Part shown: piece after piece, positions 49,424 to 60,746 of the stretch | How the letters are laid out: every line of letters begins with the position of its first letter | Position numbering within the stretch: the stretch's first letter is position 1 | Assembly: GCA_029204225.1 (NCBI GenBank) | Contig: CM055104.1 | Location: 22,071,952 to 22,135,951 of the forward strand | From: Diphasiastrum complanatum | Lineage: Eukaryota; Streptophyta; Lycopodiopsida; Lycopodiales; Lycopodiaceae | Reading direction: 5' to 3' | Length of the DNA: 64,000 bases | Position numbers and translations under genes: made by a program | The notes under the pieces: model-generated | The model's input: only the letters and a program-made list of their open reading frames with translations | Told to the model about the DNA's origin: nothing | Database searches by the model: none

Positions 49424-50689
49424 TGCTGGATAGCAACCAAAAGCCAGAATTGAATTCGGCTAGGTTAGTGTCTTCCCTCTCTAAGCTAAATTTCTGAAAA
49501 GCTAGACCAAAGCATACAACTCCAAACTTACTGAAAAGAACCCAAATAATTGGAGGCACAATAGAAAAACACATCTGCACCTACTAGTATTTTGTAAGAT
49601 GTAATCCCTCAAGCCAAAGCTCTTGGTACAAAACTAGCCAAATAACATACAACATATAATTGGATTCTAGAATGACAATGCTATATTTTGCTATAGGCTA
49701 GAAAAAACCAAATAGGTTGATCCTATAGCTTTTATTAAAGCCTTGAAAAAACATAAGCTAAAAAAGCTTTTCCAATGCAGAAATATCAAGAGGAATGGTA
49801 TCATGTACTCAACATTCATAAGCACTAATCCACTCTCTCTAAGACTGCCTTAACATGTCATAGATTCTCTACATGCTCAAAATTTTCAGTTTCACTAACA
49901 CTTTCCCTACCAGACGTGCACCAAAAAATGAGTATAAAATAGATTAGGTGCACAATTTCGTGTTATAAAAAGCTCACTATTCGTAAATAGAAGCATGCAC
50001 AATTAGAATTAGGGGAGGATTTTTTTTTCCAGTAAGAGCAAACGATAGGAAGCAACAAGACTATTATAAAGGTTTAGTTATTCATATTAACAACAAAGGA
50101 ATAATGAAACAACAATTGATATTGAAAGTGATTCTTACCACGATTTTCTCTGCATATTTGTATCCCCTTGTTAGACAAATAGGTCCCTTGTCTTTGTATC
50201 GGACACACGAATCCTTGGCCAGACATGGCTAAGTGTACAAACCGATAACGACCAATTCCTGGTCTGACTGGACTATTTTTCATGCTCTGGTCCAAACTTT
50301 GGACGACCATTTTGTGTTTGTACAAAATTGCTCCAGACTGTTGCCCATTGGCCGAAACAAACCGCTGGATAAATTAAAACGTTTTGGTGGCAGTGGTCCA
50401 ATATTTGAAAAGGTCAAAAACTAGTCTATTTCACAGGCCTTAACAATGACCTTTTTGGCACTTATTACAACTACGTGATGCCTTTGTGTCAAGCTATGTG
50501 ATGCCTACGTGCTTAGGCTTGATAGTGCTAGTGTTGACGTAATAATTCTATAGTTAGCATTATTTATATGTACTAAGGGCCTTAATGATGGCTATTCTTT
50601 CTCATGACAATCTACTGATTAGTAATTGTGGAAAGGCCAATTTGAAAAAGAAATATAATATCTACGAAAGTGTATAAGAAAGTTTAATT
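49424..50689. other. Intergenic DNA, no gene seen
   Basis: AT-rich with scattered short frames, none with recognisable motifs. It is presumably the host-element intergenic region to the right of the copia insertion. Confidence 0.4.
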
Positions 50690-52010
50690 ATTATTTTTTA
50701 ATTACTTCAAGATTTTATTTTTGCATGAGAGTTGACGAACTCAGTTCGTCAACAAAACCAAATTTGTAGGAAGAGAATGGAAATGTAAACTTAATTATAG
50801 ATGTGTCTTGAAAAATATATATTGTTTTTGTATTTCATTGAAAATCATCAATTTCTTTAAAAGAAAGTGTCCACACCTGTCATTATAATTATGTTGTATT
50901 TATTTTGTTGCTTTGTTAAGTACATAACAAATATTAAAAAAGTAAGCTTAAAAAAATTCAAACCACCAATTTCACTAAACTTTTATGATTGTGTACAGTA
51001 AAATGCTATTAAGCTATGTTGTAATCACGTGAAGAATTACATTTAATAGCAATGTTTTTATTGTGAGTGATAGTTGACGAACTCAGTTCGTGAACATTAG
51101 AAATAGTCGTGACATCAAATGCTAACAATGAAATCATAACCACGTTCACTTCACAAACCGAGTTCACCAAGATTATTTCAAATTCGACAGCAAGTGTTGA
51201 TGTAATAAACATATAGTTATCGTTATTGATTAGTACTAGGGGCCTTATGATGGCTATTTTTCATGACAACCTGCTAAACAACATCTATGAGGAAAGGGCC
51301 ATTTGAAGCTGAATTATAATATATATAAAAAAAAATAGAAAGGTTAATTATTATTTATAATTACTTCAAGATTTTATTGCTGCACAAGAGTCGACGAACT
51401 CAGTTCGTCAACAATACCAATGTTGTAGGAATAGAATGGAAATCATAACTTAGTTATAGCTATGTCTAGTTGACGAACTAAGTTCAACAAGAATGCTATC
51501 TTGATAAAAATATATTGTTTTTGTAATATACTGAAAATCATCTAATGCTTTCAATAAAAGTGCTCACATCTAACATCCATAGCTATGTTGTCTTTATTTT
51601 TTGCCTTGCCAAGTACATAAAACATATTTACAAATTTAGTCCGTATGGTACTCTGATAACCAATTACACTAACTAACTATTGTTTACAGTAAAACGCTAC
51701 ATATCTATGTGGTACCCATGTGAACTGTTTTTAATATTGTTGTAAATTTAATGGCAATGTTTGAACGATGAGTGATAGTTGACGAACTCAGTTCGTCAAC
51801 ATTACAAATGCTTGACAAATAAAATGCAAACAATGAAATCATGACCCCATTCATTTGACAAACCAAATCCACCAAGATTATTTGAAAAAACTAACATCAT
51901 AACTAAGTATAATTGACGAACCAAGTTCATCAAGACTAATTGTGTAAAAACTATATTTTATTTTTTGTGATGTATTTTTTATTTGTATGGGAGTTTACGA
52001 ACTCAATTTG
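50690..52010. repeat. Tandem duplication of about 660-705 bp carrying palindromes
   Basis: A unit beginning ATTACTTCAAGATTTTATT (50701 and 51360) is present twice. Corresponding landmarks are TAGGA(A/T)(G/T)AGAATGGAAAT (50767, 51426), TTGACGAACTCAGTTCG (51074, 51779) and CCAAGATTATTT (51167, 51871). The copies have diverged by substitutions and indels. Confidence 0.8.
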
Positions 52011-52280
52011 GCAAAAATGTGAATGATATCAGTACTTAAGCAAATAATTTCAATAACTAAGTTTCAATGATGAACTGAGTTCACAAAAATCTATTTTTAA
52101 ATCAAAAATCATTTGGACTTTGTTGATGTCAGTTTTATCAAGATTATAGATGCTTATTACTTTTGAAAATAATATTCAACAAAGAAATTGCTAGATGACA
52201 AACTAAGTATGCCAATTGTATTCTTTTATTGTCTTGTATAGTAGCTAAATGTTAAGTCTTGACGAACCAAGTTCGACAAG
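50731..52280. promoter_or_regulatory. Array of a conserved 23-bp imperfect palindrome
   Basis: The core TGACGAACTCAGTTCGTCA is symmetric about its central base and is extended by GT...AC on each side. Exact or near copies are at 50731-50753, 51073-51095, 51390-51412 and 51778-51800. Weaker copies are at 51149, 51469, 51853, 51912, 51988, 52068 and 52258 (CTTGACGAACCAAGTTCG). The last lies about 60 bases before the plus-strand gene. Related sites occur upstream of the divergent gene at 43.6-44.4 kb. Such arrays usually bind a dimeric protein; hairpin formation is an alternative. Confidence 0.8.
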
Positions 52281-53535
52281 AACTAAAATATGAGCTCTTA
52301 TTAAATTGTACATTGTTTACTTTATGTTAAACAGATGGAATCAATGATTGAAAAGCTCTACCACAACAAAAACCAAACTCAAGAAATGTTCTCTTATGAG
52401 CCCCCAGATATTGAAGCTCACTGTGATCATTGCATAACCTCAGACACAGACAAGTGGTGCATTGACACAAATGGGCCTAACGGAGAAAGGGGTGATATTT
52501 TTTTACATATTAATCTCCAAGAAAAAAGGTGGAGAAATGCAGGAGTGGTTCTTGATATGCAAGAATTCATGTCCAAAGAAGCCGTGCCCACTTTCATGGT
52601 ATTAGTTGAAAGTGCTTCATTGAGCGCATCTATAAAATTTGAACTTCAATTCAAGCTTTTGATCCCTCCAAGATGAATCCTAGCATGATCAAAGAAGAAG
52701 CCTCAATGAAAAAATTGGGTTGGGAATTGCCATCTTATGCAGATTTGCAGTCTGCTAATTTGGCCTCAATACAAGAAATCATTGATGGCTTTCACATTAT
52801 AAGGAGCGCTCAATTGGGCACGTGGTTGTGTTCCACAATCACGGGCTTTGAAAACCATGATTGATTCATTTTTAAGAAGTAATGAATCATCTACGGTATG
52901 TGATATGAAAGTGTTTGAAAGACAAGTCAAAGTGTCCAAAAAAATGGTTTTGTCATATGTTGGCAAAAAGACACAAATAATAACTACAATCTCAATAGAA
53001 AAAAGGCCTTCAGATTTGCGCAAAGATTTAAAATCAAAGGATAAAAGTAAAGTGAAGAGTCATATAGAGCTAGAAAATTCCAAAAAAAAAAAAGCAAAAC
53101 GGACAACTCTACAAAAGAAGAGAGTACCTCAAGAGTGAAGAAGGCTATCACAAATAAGGAGAAAAGACAAGTTTCAAGAGATCGCATTCAAAATGTGGGT
53201 GAAATGCTAACGTTGCCAATGGATATTGAGAAAAATTGGTTCCTCGCTAATAGCGACATCAAAGTGTGTCGATAAAGCGATGTGGAGTAAATACAATGAG
53301 TGGTATCCATTTGGGCGGAATCGGACCTTCTTAATTGACGTTACGCTTTGTGATTGTGCACATGCAAAGCTTGTGTACAGACCTTTGAACAAGAATTTTG
53401 TTAAACGATTAATAGAAGATTTCATCCAAAATCCTTACTCGGTAGCTACAGTTGCAGATTTGATTCCATACGATCCTATATAAAAAAGGATGCTACAGAA
53501 GGAAGAGCTGAAAGAAGATCTACTGCATAGTACAG

Positions 53536-53683
53536 GTACTACGTATTATTAAGAATGGCACGTTGTAATAAAAAACAAGGGTTGTATTTTCAAATGAATT
53601 GTTATGTGTTTGAATATATAAAAAATTGTTTCGGAAAATGCTATATTTTATTTTTAAAGTTTAATTTATTTTTGAACTTGTGC
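53536..53683 (+). other. Likely intron in the ParB-like segment
   Basis: Donor CAG/GTACTA and acceptor TTGTGCAG/ATACT. The start of the intron (AGGTACTACGTATTA) resembles the start of the next exon (AGATACTATATCATT), so a small insertion with flanking duplication is an alternative. Confidence 0.4.
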
Positions 53684-53979
53684 AGATACTATATCATTTT
53701 TGGACAACATTCTATTATGGCCGCCAAAAAATTAGTTTCAAGTCTTCAATGTCCAGATTACTTAAAACAATACTGTGGGAAAAGATAATCGAGGATCTTA
53801 TGCTGCTTGGACACGGTGGAGCTTGTGAAACTATCATCCAAATTAAATGAGCTCCAAAGAAATGTGATGAAAGGTCTCCTTACCAAGAGACTTTACAACA
53901 AGCTAGAAAACAATGGGAGGAGTATGGATCTCCTACAAAGCCTCTCGGAGGTCACTCCATGCAAGATGAAAATTGGAAG

Positions 53980-54093
53980 GTAAGAAATATTCAAAACATG
54001 TGGTCATTGATGCATACTTGTTTTTTTTTTTTTTTTTTTCAAATTTCAATCTAATTTACCAATTTAATGTTTTTTGTTTTTTGTGCTAAACAG
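53980..54093 (+). other. Intron in the methyltransferase-like gene
   Basis: Consensus donor AAG/GTAAGA and acceptor GCTAAACAG, with a T-rich tract of about 19 T between. Removing it leaves NWK joined to NFEKIAA in frame. Confidence 0.7.
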
Positions 54094-55967
54094 AACTTTG
54101 AGAAAATAGCAGCCACCACTTTGGAGAAGGTGAATTTGAAATATGATATCCACATGATAATTTGTGAAGATAAATATTTTTCAACGTTGGATAACTATAA
54201 TGGGCATGTACCTTATGGGGCGTCTGATGAATAATAAGGGAGAATTCAAGCCTATTTTCAAAGACAATATGGATTGTGAAAGTAAAACAAATCAGAGGAC
54301 TCAGGCAGAAAAACTCTTGCAACTACCATGTTTAGATGCATCCAAGGCCTTACTGACGCAGATGTGATGGCAATTTAGGACATGATTTTGAAGGGTAAGA
54401 TCTTATTGAAAAATGATAGATATTACAAAGGACATAAAGACATGGAAGAGGTGGCCCTTAATTGCAAATATATTCGGACGTTGCAACACGGAATCACAAC
54501 TTTTATGCGAACTCTAAGTGGAGATACTACCATAAACTATGAAGGCATAAAAGATAAATATGGGATATGAAAACATAGTTTTGATAATATGTTTAGTTGG
54601 TCTAAAGAGTGGCTAAAAACGAGCATCAACAAATCCAAGAAAAAAGTTGAACTACCTACTCCAGTACAAAACGAGTTGCGAATGGCATTGGGAAGGATTA
54701 GTGGAATCAAAACAGATGTTTTTACTTTGCCAAGAAAATAGTTAATGTTGGCTTGGAAGCAGAGACAATTATTGAGATTGTGTCTACCATTGGAGTTGAT
54801 AACGAGATAGGATTGGTCATATTGGACATGACTTCAAGGAAGGATACGTGGAGTATAGAAGGATATAGAAGAATATTTGAATGCATTGCAAATGTGCATG
54901 TAGAAAATTCATATATTTTTGTTGCTCTTGTAGATTATGAAAATTCTTTGGTCTTCTGATGAATGTTTTAAAAGATATTCAAGGGACAGTGGACTTACAT
55001 TATGGATTGTATACAAAAGAAACTAACAAGAGCAAAAAGGCGATAAAAGGACATGACCTTGCGGTGCTTGTTGCTCGCATTTCAAAGCTGGACAAAAATG
55101 AAGATTTTGAAGGGCTAATTATAGAATCACAACCTGATATTTGCATTCGGGAGAGCTCAAATGCAATTGAGAACCAAGATTCCAAACTACAGAGAGAGGG
55201 AGATGAAGTTTTGAGCAAAAAAACCAAAAGGTTTTTAACTGCTCCAATAAGTTATGAGATCTGTGGTTTCAAAGGAGGCAACATAAGTGTTTTTCCTAAA
55301 AATTGCATGTTTTTTAGAGACATCGTTGCTGCATTTTGCCACCATGGAAAAATTGTAGTTGATGCATACACATGAGGGTACGCCATGAGAGAAGCCTTGC
55401 AACAAAATATGCAAACGATCGTCTTGGTGTGCAACAATGAAGAGAAATATTTATTGGAGGCTTATTGCTCAACTATGGTGACTATGATACCCAGTTTAGC
55501 CAAAAACATGAAGGCCATCAATGATGGAAGAAAAAATGTAGACCATCAACAATCGGGTGATAAGGTGGCCAGTTCCTCAATTGCACCTGCGAGTCTTTTA
55601 GAAAACATAGATTTGGATGATATTCAACAAACACAAGAAGATGACGAAGAAAATACTTCCATAAAAAGTATTCCCAACCGTGAACTCCTGCTTACAGGTT
55701 TCCAAGAAGAACAAATGCCACCAAATGACGAGAGTGCGCATCTTGATGGTACGAGAGGAAAAGAACATGTTGAGGATTCTATCGCCACAACAGTTAAACA
55801 CTTTGGTATCTAGAAAAAAGTTTTGTACAAACTTTTAAATTAAGAGTAAAGTGATATGTTTCACAAGAGACATTTTTTACAAACATAATTTGGAATTTGT
55901 TTTTTTAATTTAGATTTTGTGATGATTTTTCTCTTTATAAATTAAAAACAATATTTTAAATTCAATT

Positions 55968-56345
55968 ATTATTTTGTTCATGTTGTACACCTAGTTTGAA
56001 GACAATAAATTTTGAAGAATATATGCCATCAAATAACGAGAGCGCGTATCTTGATGGTAGGAAAAGAATATAACATGATATGGATTTTAGTAAGAGAAAA
56101 GCTTAATGATGCGGTACTTAGGACATGTCAATTTTGGTACCAAATTTGAAAACCTAATTTACAATTATGCATTTCACGAGAAAAGCACTTCTGACAAGCA
56201 TGTTGTGAATTTTTTTTTTGACAATTTTGCCATAATCTTTCTTTGAGATAATTATAAAACAATATTATTAATTGAATTGTTTCGTTACTTTTGTTGTACA
56301 GTTGGTTTGATGACAATGAATTTCGCAGACGAGTTTCAATCTTCA
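55968..56345. repeat. Diverged tandem duplication between the two plus-strand genes
   Basis: TGTTGTACACCTAGTTTGAAGACAAT (about 55981) and TTGTTGTACAGTTGGTTTGATGACAAT (about 56293) head similar stretches. The first also repeats part of the preceding exon (ATGCCA(C/T)CAAAT(G/A)ACGAGAG at 55716 and 56025). Exon duplication and decay are likely. Confidence 0.5.
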
Positions 56346-56540
56346 GAAAAATAACAAGAGGAAAGTTTCTATTAACTAATGCATTTAAGTTTGTATATAT
56401 ATTTTTTGCTTTATGCAAATGATATTTTTAGTTCATGTTAATATTGTCATTGGATATTTATGTGCTGGCTAATATGAATGTACATTTCTTTTACTATAAG
56501 AGTGTTTTTTGATTAGTTAAATTTTTTTTTTCTCTTTCAG

Positions 56541-57491
56541 GTGGTAAAGCCATCTGGACATATTAAAGATGACATTTTTATTATTTTAGACCTAGATGAC
56601 ATTCTCATGTAACGATGCGATATTGGTCCACAATGCTCAAGGGATAGGAAATGGCAATCAAAACATATCAAATTGCGACATGGGTGGTTGGAATTTCTTA
56701 AAAACCTTTTGTCAAAATTTAAGATTGGCATTTGGTCCTCTATGGACTATGAAACTGTGCATAGTATCTGCTCTTTCATGGAAAGGGAGGCATGTCAAAA
56801 GCTTCCATTTTTCATGTTGTGGAGCCTAAAAAATTGCTACCAACATTCAAGTATAATGTGTCCCGAGAAGCCTTTTGTAGCTGCTAATTTCAAACCCTTA
56901 TGTTATATATGGCGTCATTTTTATCCTAGACTCAACAAACACAACATGGTGCTTATAGATTATTCACCATACAAATCATGCATGAACAGTCCATTGAATT
57001 GTATATTTCCAGAGGCATATACTTTGTTTTCCGACAACAACTATCTTAATGATGTCCTGTGGCCATACTTAGAACAAATGAAAGAAGCTCTAGACATTGA
57101 GAGCTATGTAAAGTCACATTTCATTGGACAAGAAGCGGTTACTACTAGTCACCCGTACTACAATATGCTTAGAGAAGTGATAAAAGTTCCTTGGAACTCC
57201 TGGAAATCAAAAAAATCTACCAATGAACAAAAACTGCATCTGGTTGGAGGAATGGCTACTGGAATGGCTCAAATGCAGACTTCACTATACGAGGAGTTGA
57301 AATTAGAACAAGTGGAGCTTCTTTATGCTCTTATGCAGAAACCTAAGCCATGGAAGATTTCAAGGGAAGATGTATTTGCTATTTGTGTACATCTTGGGCT
57401 ACAGCAAGATAGATTTGGTGAACATGCAATGAGAGCGTACATAATAAATTTGGTGGATAGACTCAAGCAAGAAAGAGCATTACTATATTAA
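56541..57491 (+). pseudogene. FCP1/NIF-type HAD phosphatase-like protein
   Basis: An exon starting after TTTCTCTTTCAG (56540) encodes HIKDDIFIILDLDDILM, the HAD motif I (DLDD), then meets an in-frame TAA at 56610. The frame continues to 57491 with LEFLKNLLSKFKIGIWSSM (motif II Ser after the conserved G-I-W), LPFFMLWS, PEKPF and FKPLCYIW (motif III Lys), and MVLIDYSPYKSCMN (motif IV, usually I-D-D-S, here D-Y). Then come CIFPEAY, VLWPYLEQM and an extra helical tail rich in Gln and Glu. FCP1-homology proteins dephosphorylate phosphoserine, notably the RNA polymerase II tail. The early stop and the Asp-to-Tyr change argue against activity of this copy. It may be a separate gene or the last exons of the preceding one. 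Confidence 0.72.
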
Positions 57492-58290
57492 TTGATTTAT
57501 TTGTTTTACCATTTTGGTACATGACATTCACATAAAGAAAATACTTGTTGTATAACTTCTATTGATCGCTTTTACATTTCTTACAATTTAGATAGTCATG
57601 AATCTTTAACCAAAATAGTTTGCACTACGATATAAGGTTTTTGAGCAACATATATTTGTTTATTTGTTTCAATGATATTTGGATGGATCTATGTTAACAT
57701 CATATAATGTCTAGAAATAAGTTATGCTTTTGTTGACGTGAATGCTATCACCTACAATTGATATGTCTAGTATGCTTAAATAAAATAGAAGTTTTTATAT
57801 TTTCAAAAAATTGTTCGTTATGATTACATGAAAATATAATTAAACAATTGAAAGGACATGATTCAAGATAAAGTAATTTCTAAATAGAATATTTAGTTCA
57901 GCAAAAAAAAAATGTAATTCAAGCATGTTGTCAAAAAAAAAATTGAAATGCCTTATATTATTGCATATGAAAAACATAAATTCATCATTCTATATGGGCA
58001 TTTTGCAGGTACCAAAGCAAAAAAAAAAAAAAAAATCAAAATTTATCAAATCAAAATATTTCATTTTTTGTACTGACACCATATTTAAAATAAATTTATT
58101 TTCAAAAGACCTATTTAGTTCTGCAAAAAAGCTTTCAATAAAAGCATGTTCACAACAATAAGAACTTGAAATGCCTTACATAGTTAGGACCTATAATATC
58201 TATTCATAATTCTATAATAGCGTTTAGCAGCTTCCAAAGTACTAAAAAAGAATCAATATTTATCAAAGTAAAATATCTTCCTTAAAAGAT
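57492..58290. repeat. 3' flank with a diverged 215-bp tandem duplication
   Basis: A unit beginning ATTTAGTTC(A/T)GCAAAAAA (57891 and 58110) is repeated, sharing AAGCATGTT and TTGAAATGCCTTA(T/C)AT. A-rich runs are frequent. No gene is seen. The outer end of the 40-57 kb element may lie here. Confidence 0.6.
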
Positions 58291-58295
58291 GAGAC

Positions 58296-58903
58296 TTGCA
58301 AGAGTCTCAAATTTCCTAGAACTGTCTTATTTACAAGATCGCTTAATAGCTGATTAGCTGATTAGCTGACTAATTGGAACAATTGTTATTGGAGCTTGAA
58401 GACGTAGACAGTCTGTACTTGGAATCCTATGTATTTCTACAGAGTGTCGCATTTTTCGCATGAGTGAAATCCCATGTAAATATGCAGTATCACATTTTTT
58501 GCCTGTGTAGAATCCTGTGTAAAAATGCAGACTCACATTTTTCGCATTTGTCGCTTGTCAAAAATTGCATGTAAAAATGCAGTGTCACATTTTTTGCATT
58601 TTTTGCGAAGCAGTGTCACATTTCTGGAAGTGTCTGAAACTGTCGAAAAACTGAGTTAACACAAGTGTCGCAAAACACTTAGTTGCTCAGGATGGCCCGA
58701 AGGTGGAAAGACGACAGTGTCGGGTGTCGAGTTTTTCGCCTGTCAAAAATTGCGAAGAAAAATGTAGATTGTTGCAACAAACAATTCAAATATGCAGACT
58801 GTTGAAAAACGATTCATTTCATGCAGGTTTCATTTGAGAGAGTAAAGATGAGAGAAGGAAGGAGGTCAATTAGGAAGAGTAGGAGTAAGATTAAACTCCA
58901 ACA
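58296..58903 (-). repeat. Candidate 3' LTR of copia element E with internal tandem repeats
   Basis: On the minus strand it would start TGTTGGAGTTTAATC (right edge 58903, after the RNase H end) and end near GAGACTCTTGCA (58296). At 58440-58620 a unit of 50-60 bases built on TGTAAAAATGCAG(T)GTCACATTTTT(T/C)GCAT is repeated about four times. The LTR end is shared with the fragment at 38.68-38.73 kb. Confidence 0.5.
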
Positions 58904-59909
58904 CTACTACGAATCTGAACTGCAATTGAGATTTATCGTATCTAATAAAGTAGAATGTTTATCTCTAGACAATTGCTTTGTCAAAATATTAGCCAACATA
59001 TTGTCTGTATGAAAGTAACTTAGCACAACATCTTTATTCTGAAATTTCTCTCTAAGAAAATGGAACTGAACTTCTATGTGTTTAGTTCTAGCATGAGTAC
59101 GTGGGTTCAGAGATAGAACTATGCAGCTTTGATTGTCGCACTGGAGTATTGTTGGACCGATCTACGGGAATTGTAGATCATGTACTAGCCTTCTTAGCCA
59201 AATTATCTCCTTTCATTGCTGAAGTAGTTGCAACATATTCGGATTCTGTAGAGGACAACGAAATGCATTTTTGCTTTATGCTATTCCATGAAATGGGTCC
59301 TCCTGCAAGGAAACAAATATATCCTGATGTGAATTTCATGGTATCCACGTCTCCTGCCCAATTTGAATCTGAGTATGTGATTAGTGTGAGTGCAGCTTAT
59401 GTATTACCATTGTAGCTCAAAGCATAGTGCTTTGAAGCTTGGAAGTACCTCAATATTCTTTGCAGAGCTTTTCAGTGTTGTAAGCCTGGATTGGACATGT
59501 ATTGAGATAGTGTGCTTACTACATATGCTAGATCAGGTCGTGTGCAAATCAGAGAATACATTATAGATTCTATGACGGACTGATAAGGATATCTGCACAT
59601 TTCTTGCTGATCTGCTTGAGTTCTGGGGCACATGTCTTTGGACAACTTAGATCCTAGATCCATAGGTGTGTCTATGGGCTTGTAGTCTTTCATGCCATAT
59701 CTGCGAGCACATTGATTAAATAGGACTCTTGACTTATGGCGATCCTTATGCTTGTGCGATCTCAGTGAGAATTTGAGCAAAGTTTCGCCAGCAAAAGTGA
59801 CAAATGACTCGAAATCAACCATTATATAGCGGAATTTAGAGTGCGTATTAGGTGAAATCCACTTTCCCTTGCTCAGCTCCACCCAAATTTTGACAGGGAC
59901 CTTCTTCAC
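58904..59909 (-). pseudogene. Copia element E reverse transcriptase end and RNase H
   Basis: Right to left. YGMKDYKPIDTPMDLGSKLS, YQSVIESIMYSLICTRPDLAY and VVSTLSQYMSNP (59909-59472) give the end of reverse transcriptase. Then YSDSNWAGDVDTMKFTSG, GPISWNSIKQKCISLSSTES, ARTKHIEVQFHFLREKF and NILTKQLSRDKH (59420-58950) complete RNase H. The change KPL to KQL and a stop near 59205 are seen. The upstream part of pol is missing. Confidence 0.82.
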
Positions 59910-59924
59910 AAAATTCTAAGACCT

Positions 59925-60740
59925 CAGGGAAGTCTGCGAGAGTTCAGAAGGTGATTTGACTGCCCTGCAAAGGTTCTACGAGGGTTAAGACTGTCTGCGA
60001 GGGTTCAACTCTCGTAGGAAGACATCTCTCGCACAACATGTTCCTGTGATTAAATTTTCAAGATCAAACCATGTAGGCAGGTTAATTTTACTGCTTTGAT
60101 TTCATTTAGACACCTTGCGAGGGTTGGTAGGATGATCTTGATGATCTATAAGGATTTTGAAGATTCAGCTTCTGGGAACTCTTGCACACACTAAAATATG
60201 ATGATTCCTCCATCAAGAACTCTTGCAGAGATTTTTATGGATGCATCTGGGTCAGATCTAGTGATTCTCCAAGTTTCAAGGACTATCTCCCAGGGGATCT
60301 CCAAAAATCATGAAAAAAGTACTCTTTTAGAGTGTTTTTCGATGCGATCTTGAAATTCTCTGATTTTTAACTTTTACAAACTGGTAATCAGCTTCATCCA
60401 TGCTTGATCTGATAGTTGGTAGTTCTCTAAAAGTTTTGATGGACATTTGGTAGCAGATCCATCAGTTCTGGTTGAATTTTGCCCTTAATTTGCCATAGTT
60501 ACTGAGATCGAGGTCTCTGATCTGCAAATTTAGGGGACTTATTGGCATAATCTGATGATCTGCTTCCTTCATGATCCCATCTAGATCTGGATCCCCCTTG
60601 GACTCTGACGGATTTCTCCGATCTTGTCAGATCTGACCGAATCTTGATGGATCTAACTTGATTTTGCTTGATTTTCCTAGATCTAGTGGTGATGGCCTAT
60701 CAGAATAGCTTTTTGTATGTGCTACTACCAATCTGGATCT
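59925..60740. other. Probable 3' non-coding part or LTR of the Ty3 element to the right
   Basis: No gene. The word TGCGAG(G/A)GTT or its variants recurs (59935, 59999, 60117; also ACGAGGG at 59979), and GATCT words are frequent in 60240-60700. It lies where the 3' untranslated region and LTR of the minus-strand Ty3 element should be, but no LTR border was confirmed. Confidence 0.35.
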
Positions 60741-60746
60741 ATTTCA

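Larger units (their letters stand above)
52335..55813 (+). pseudogene. ParB/sulfiredoxin-like plus DNA-methyltransferase-like protein, decayed
   Basis: Frames broken by indels and split by introns. The N-terminal part (52335-53140) is unknown, with CDHC (near residue 31) and a Lys-rich stretch. Segment 53280-53800 reads YRPLNKNFVKRLIEDF then, across a likely intron (53536-53683), RYYIIFGQHSIMAAKKL. This fits the ParB/sulfiredoxin fold (R-x(n)-V-x-x-L ... Y-x-I-I-x-G-x-x-x-x-x-A). A second intron is clear: AAG/GTAAGA donor at 53980 and CTAAACAG acceptor before 54094, joining QDENWK to NFEKIAATTLEK. Segment 54753-55480 resembles an amino-methyltransferase: IGLVILDMTSRKDTW where a D-P-P-Y motif is expected, HYGLYTKETNKSKK, then IVVDAYT and MREALQQNMQTIVLV like the motif I region D-x-F-x-G ... 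A ... The catalytic Pro-Pro is absent. At least five frame breaks are seen. In bacteria ParB-like and methylase domains are often fused; the assignment here is by motif reading only. Confidence 0.5.

Noticed and set aside
50731-52280. CRISPR-like array
   Set aside because: The repeats are palindromic and recur, but spacing is irregular (about 60-340 bases), copies are degenerate, and the genome is plant nuclear.
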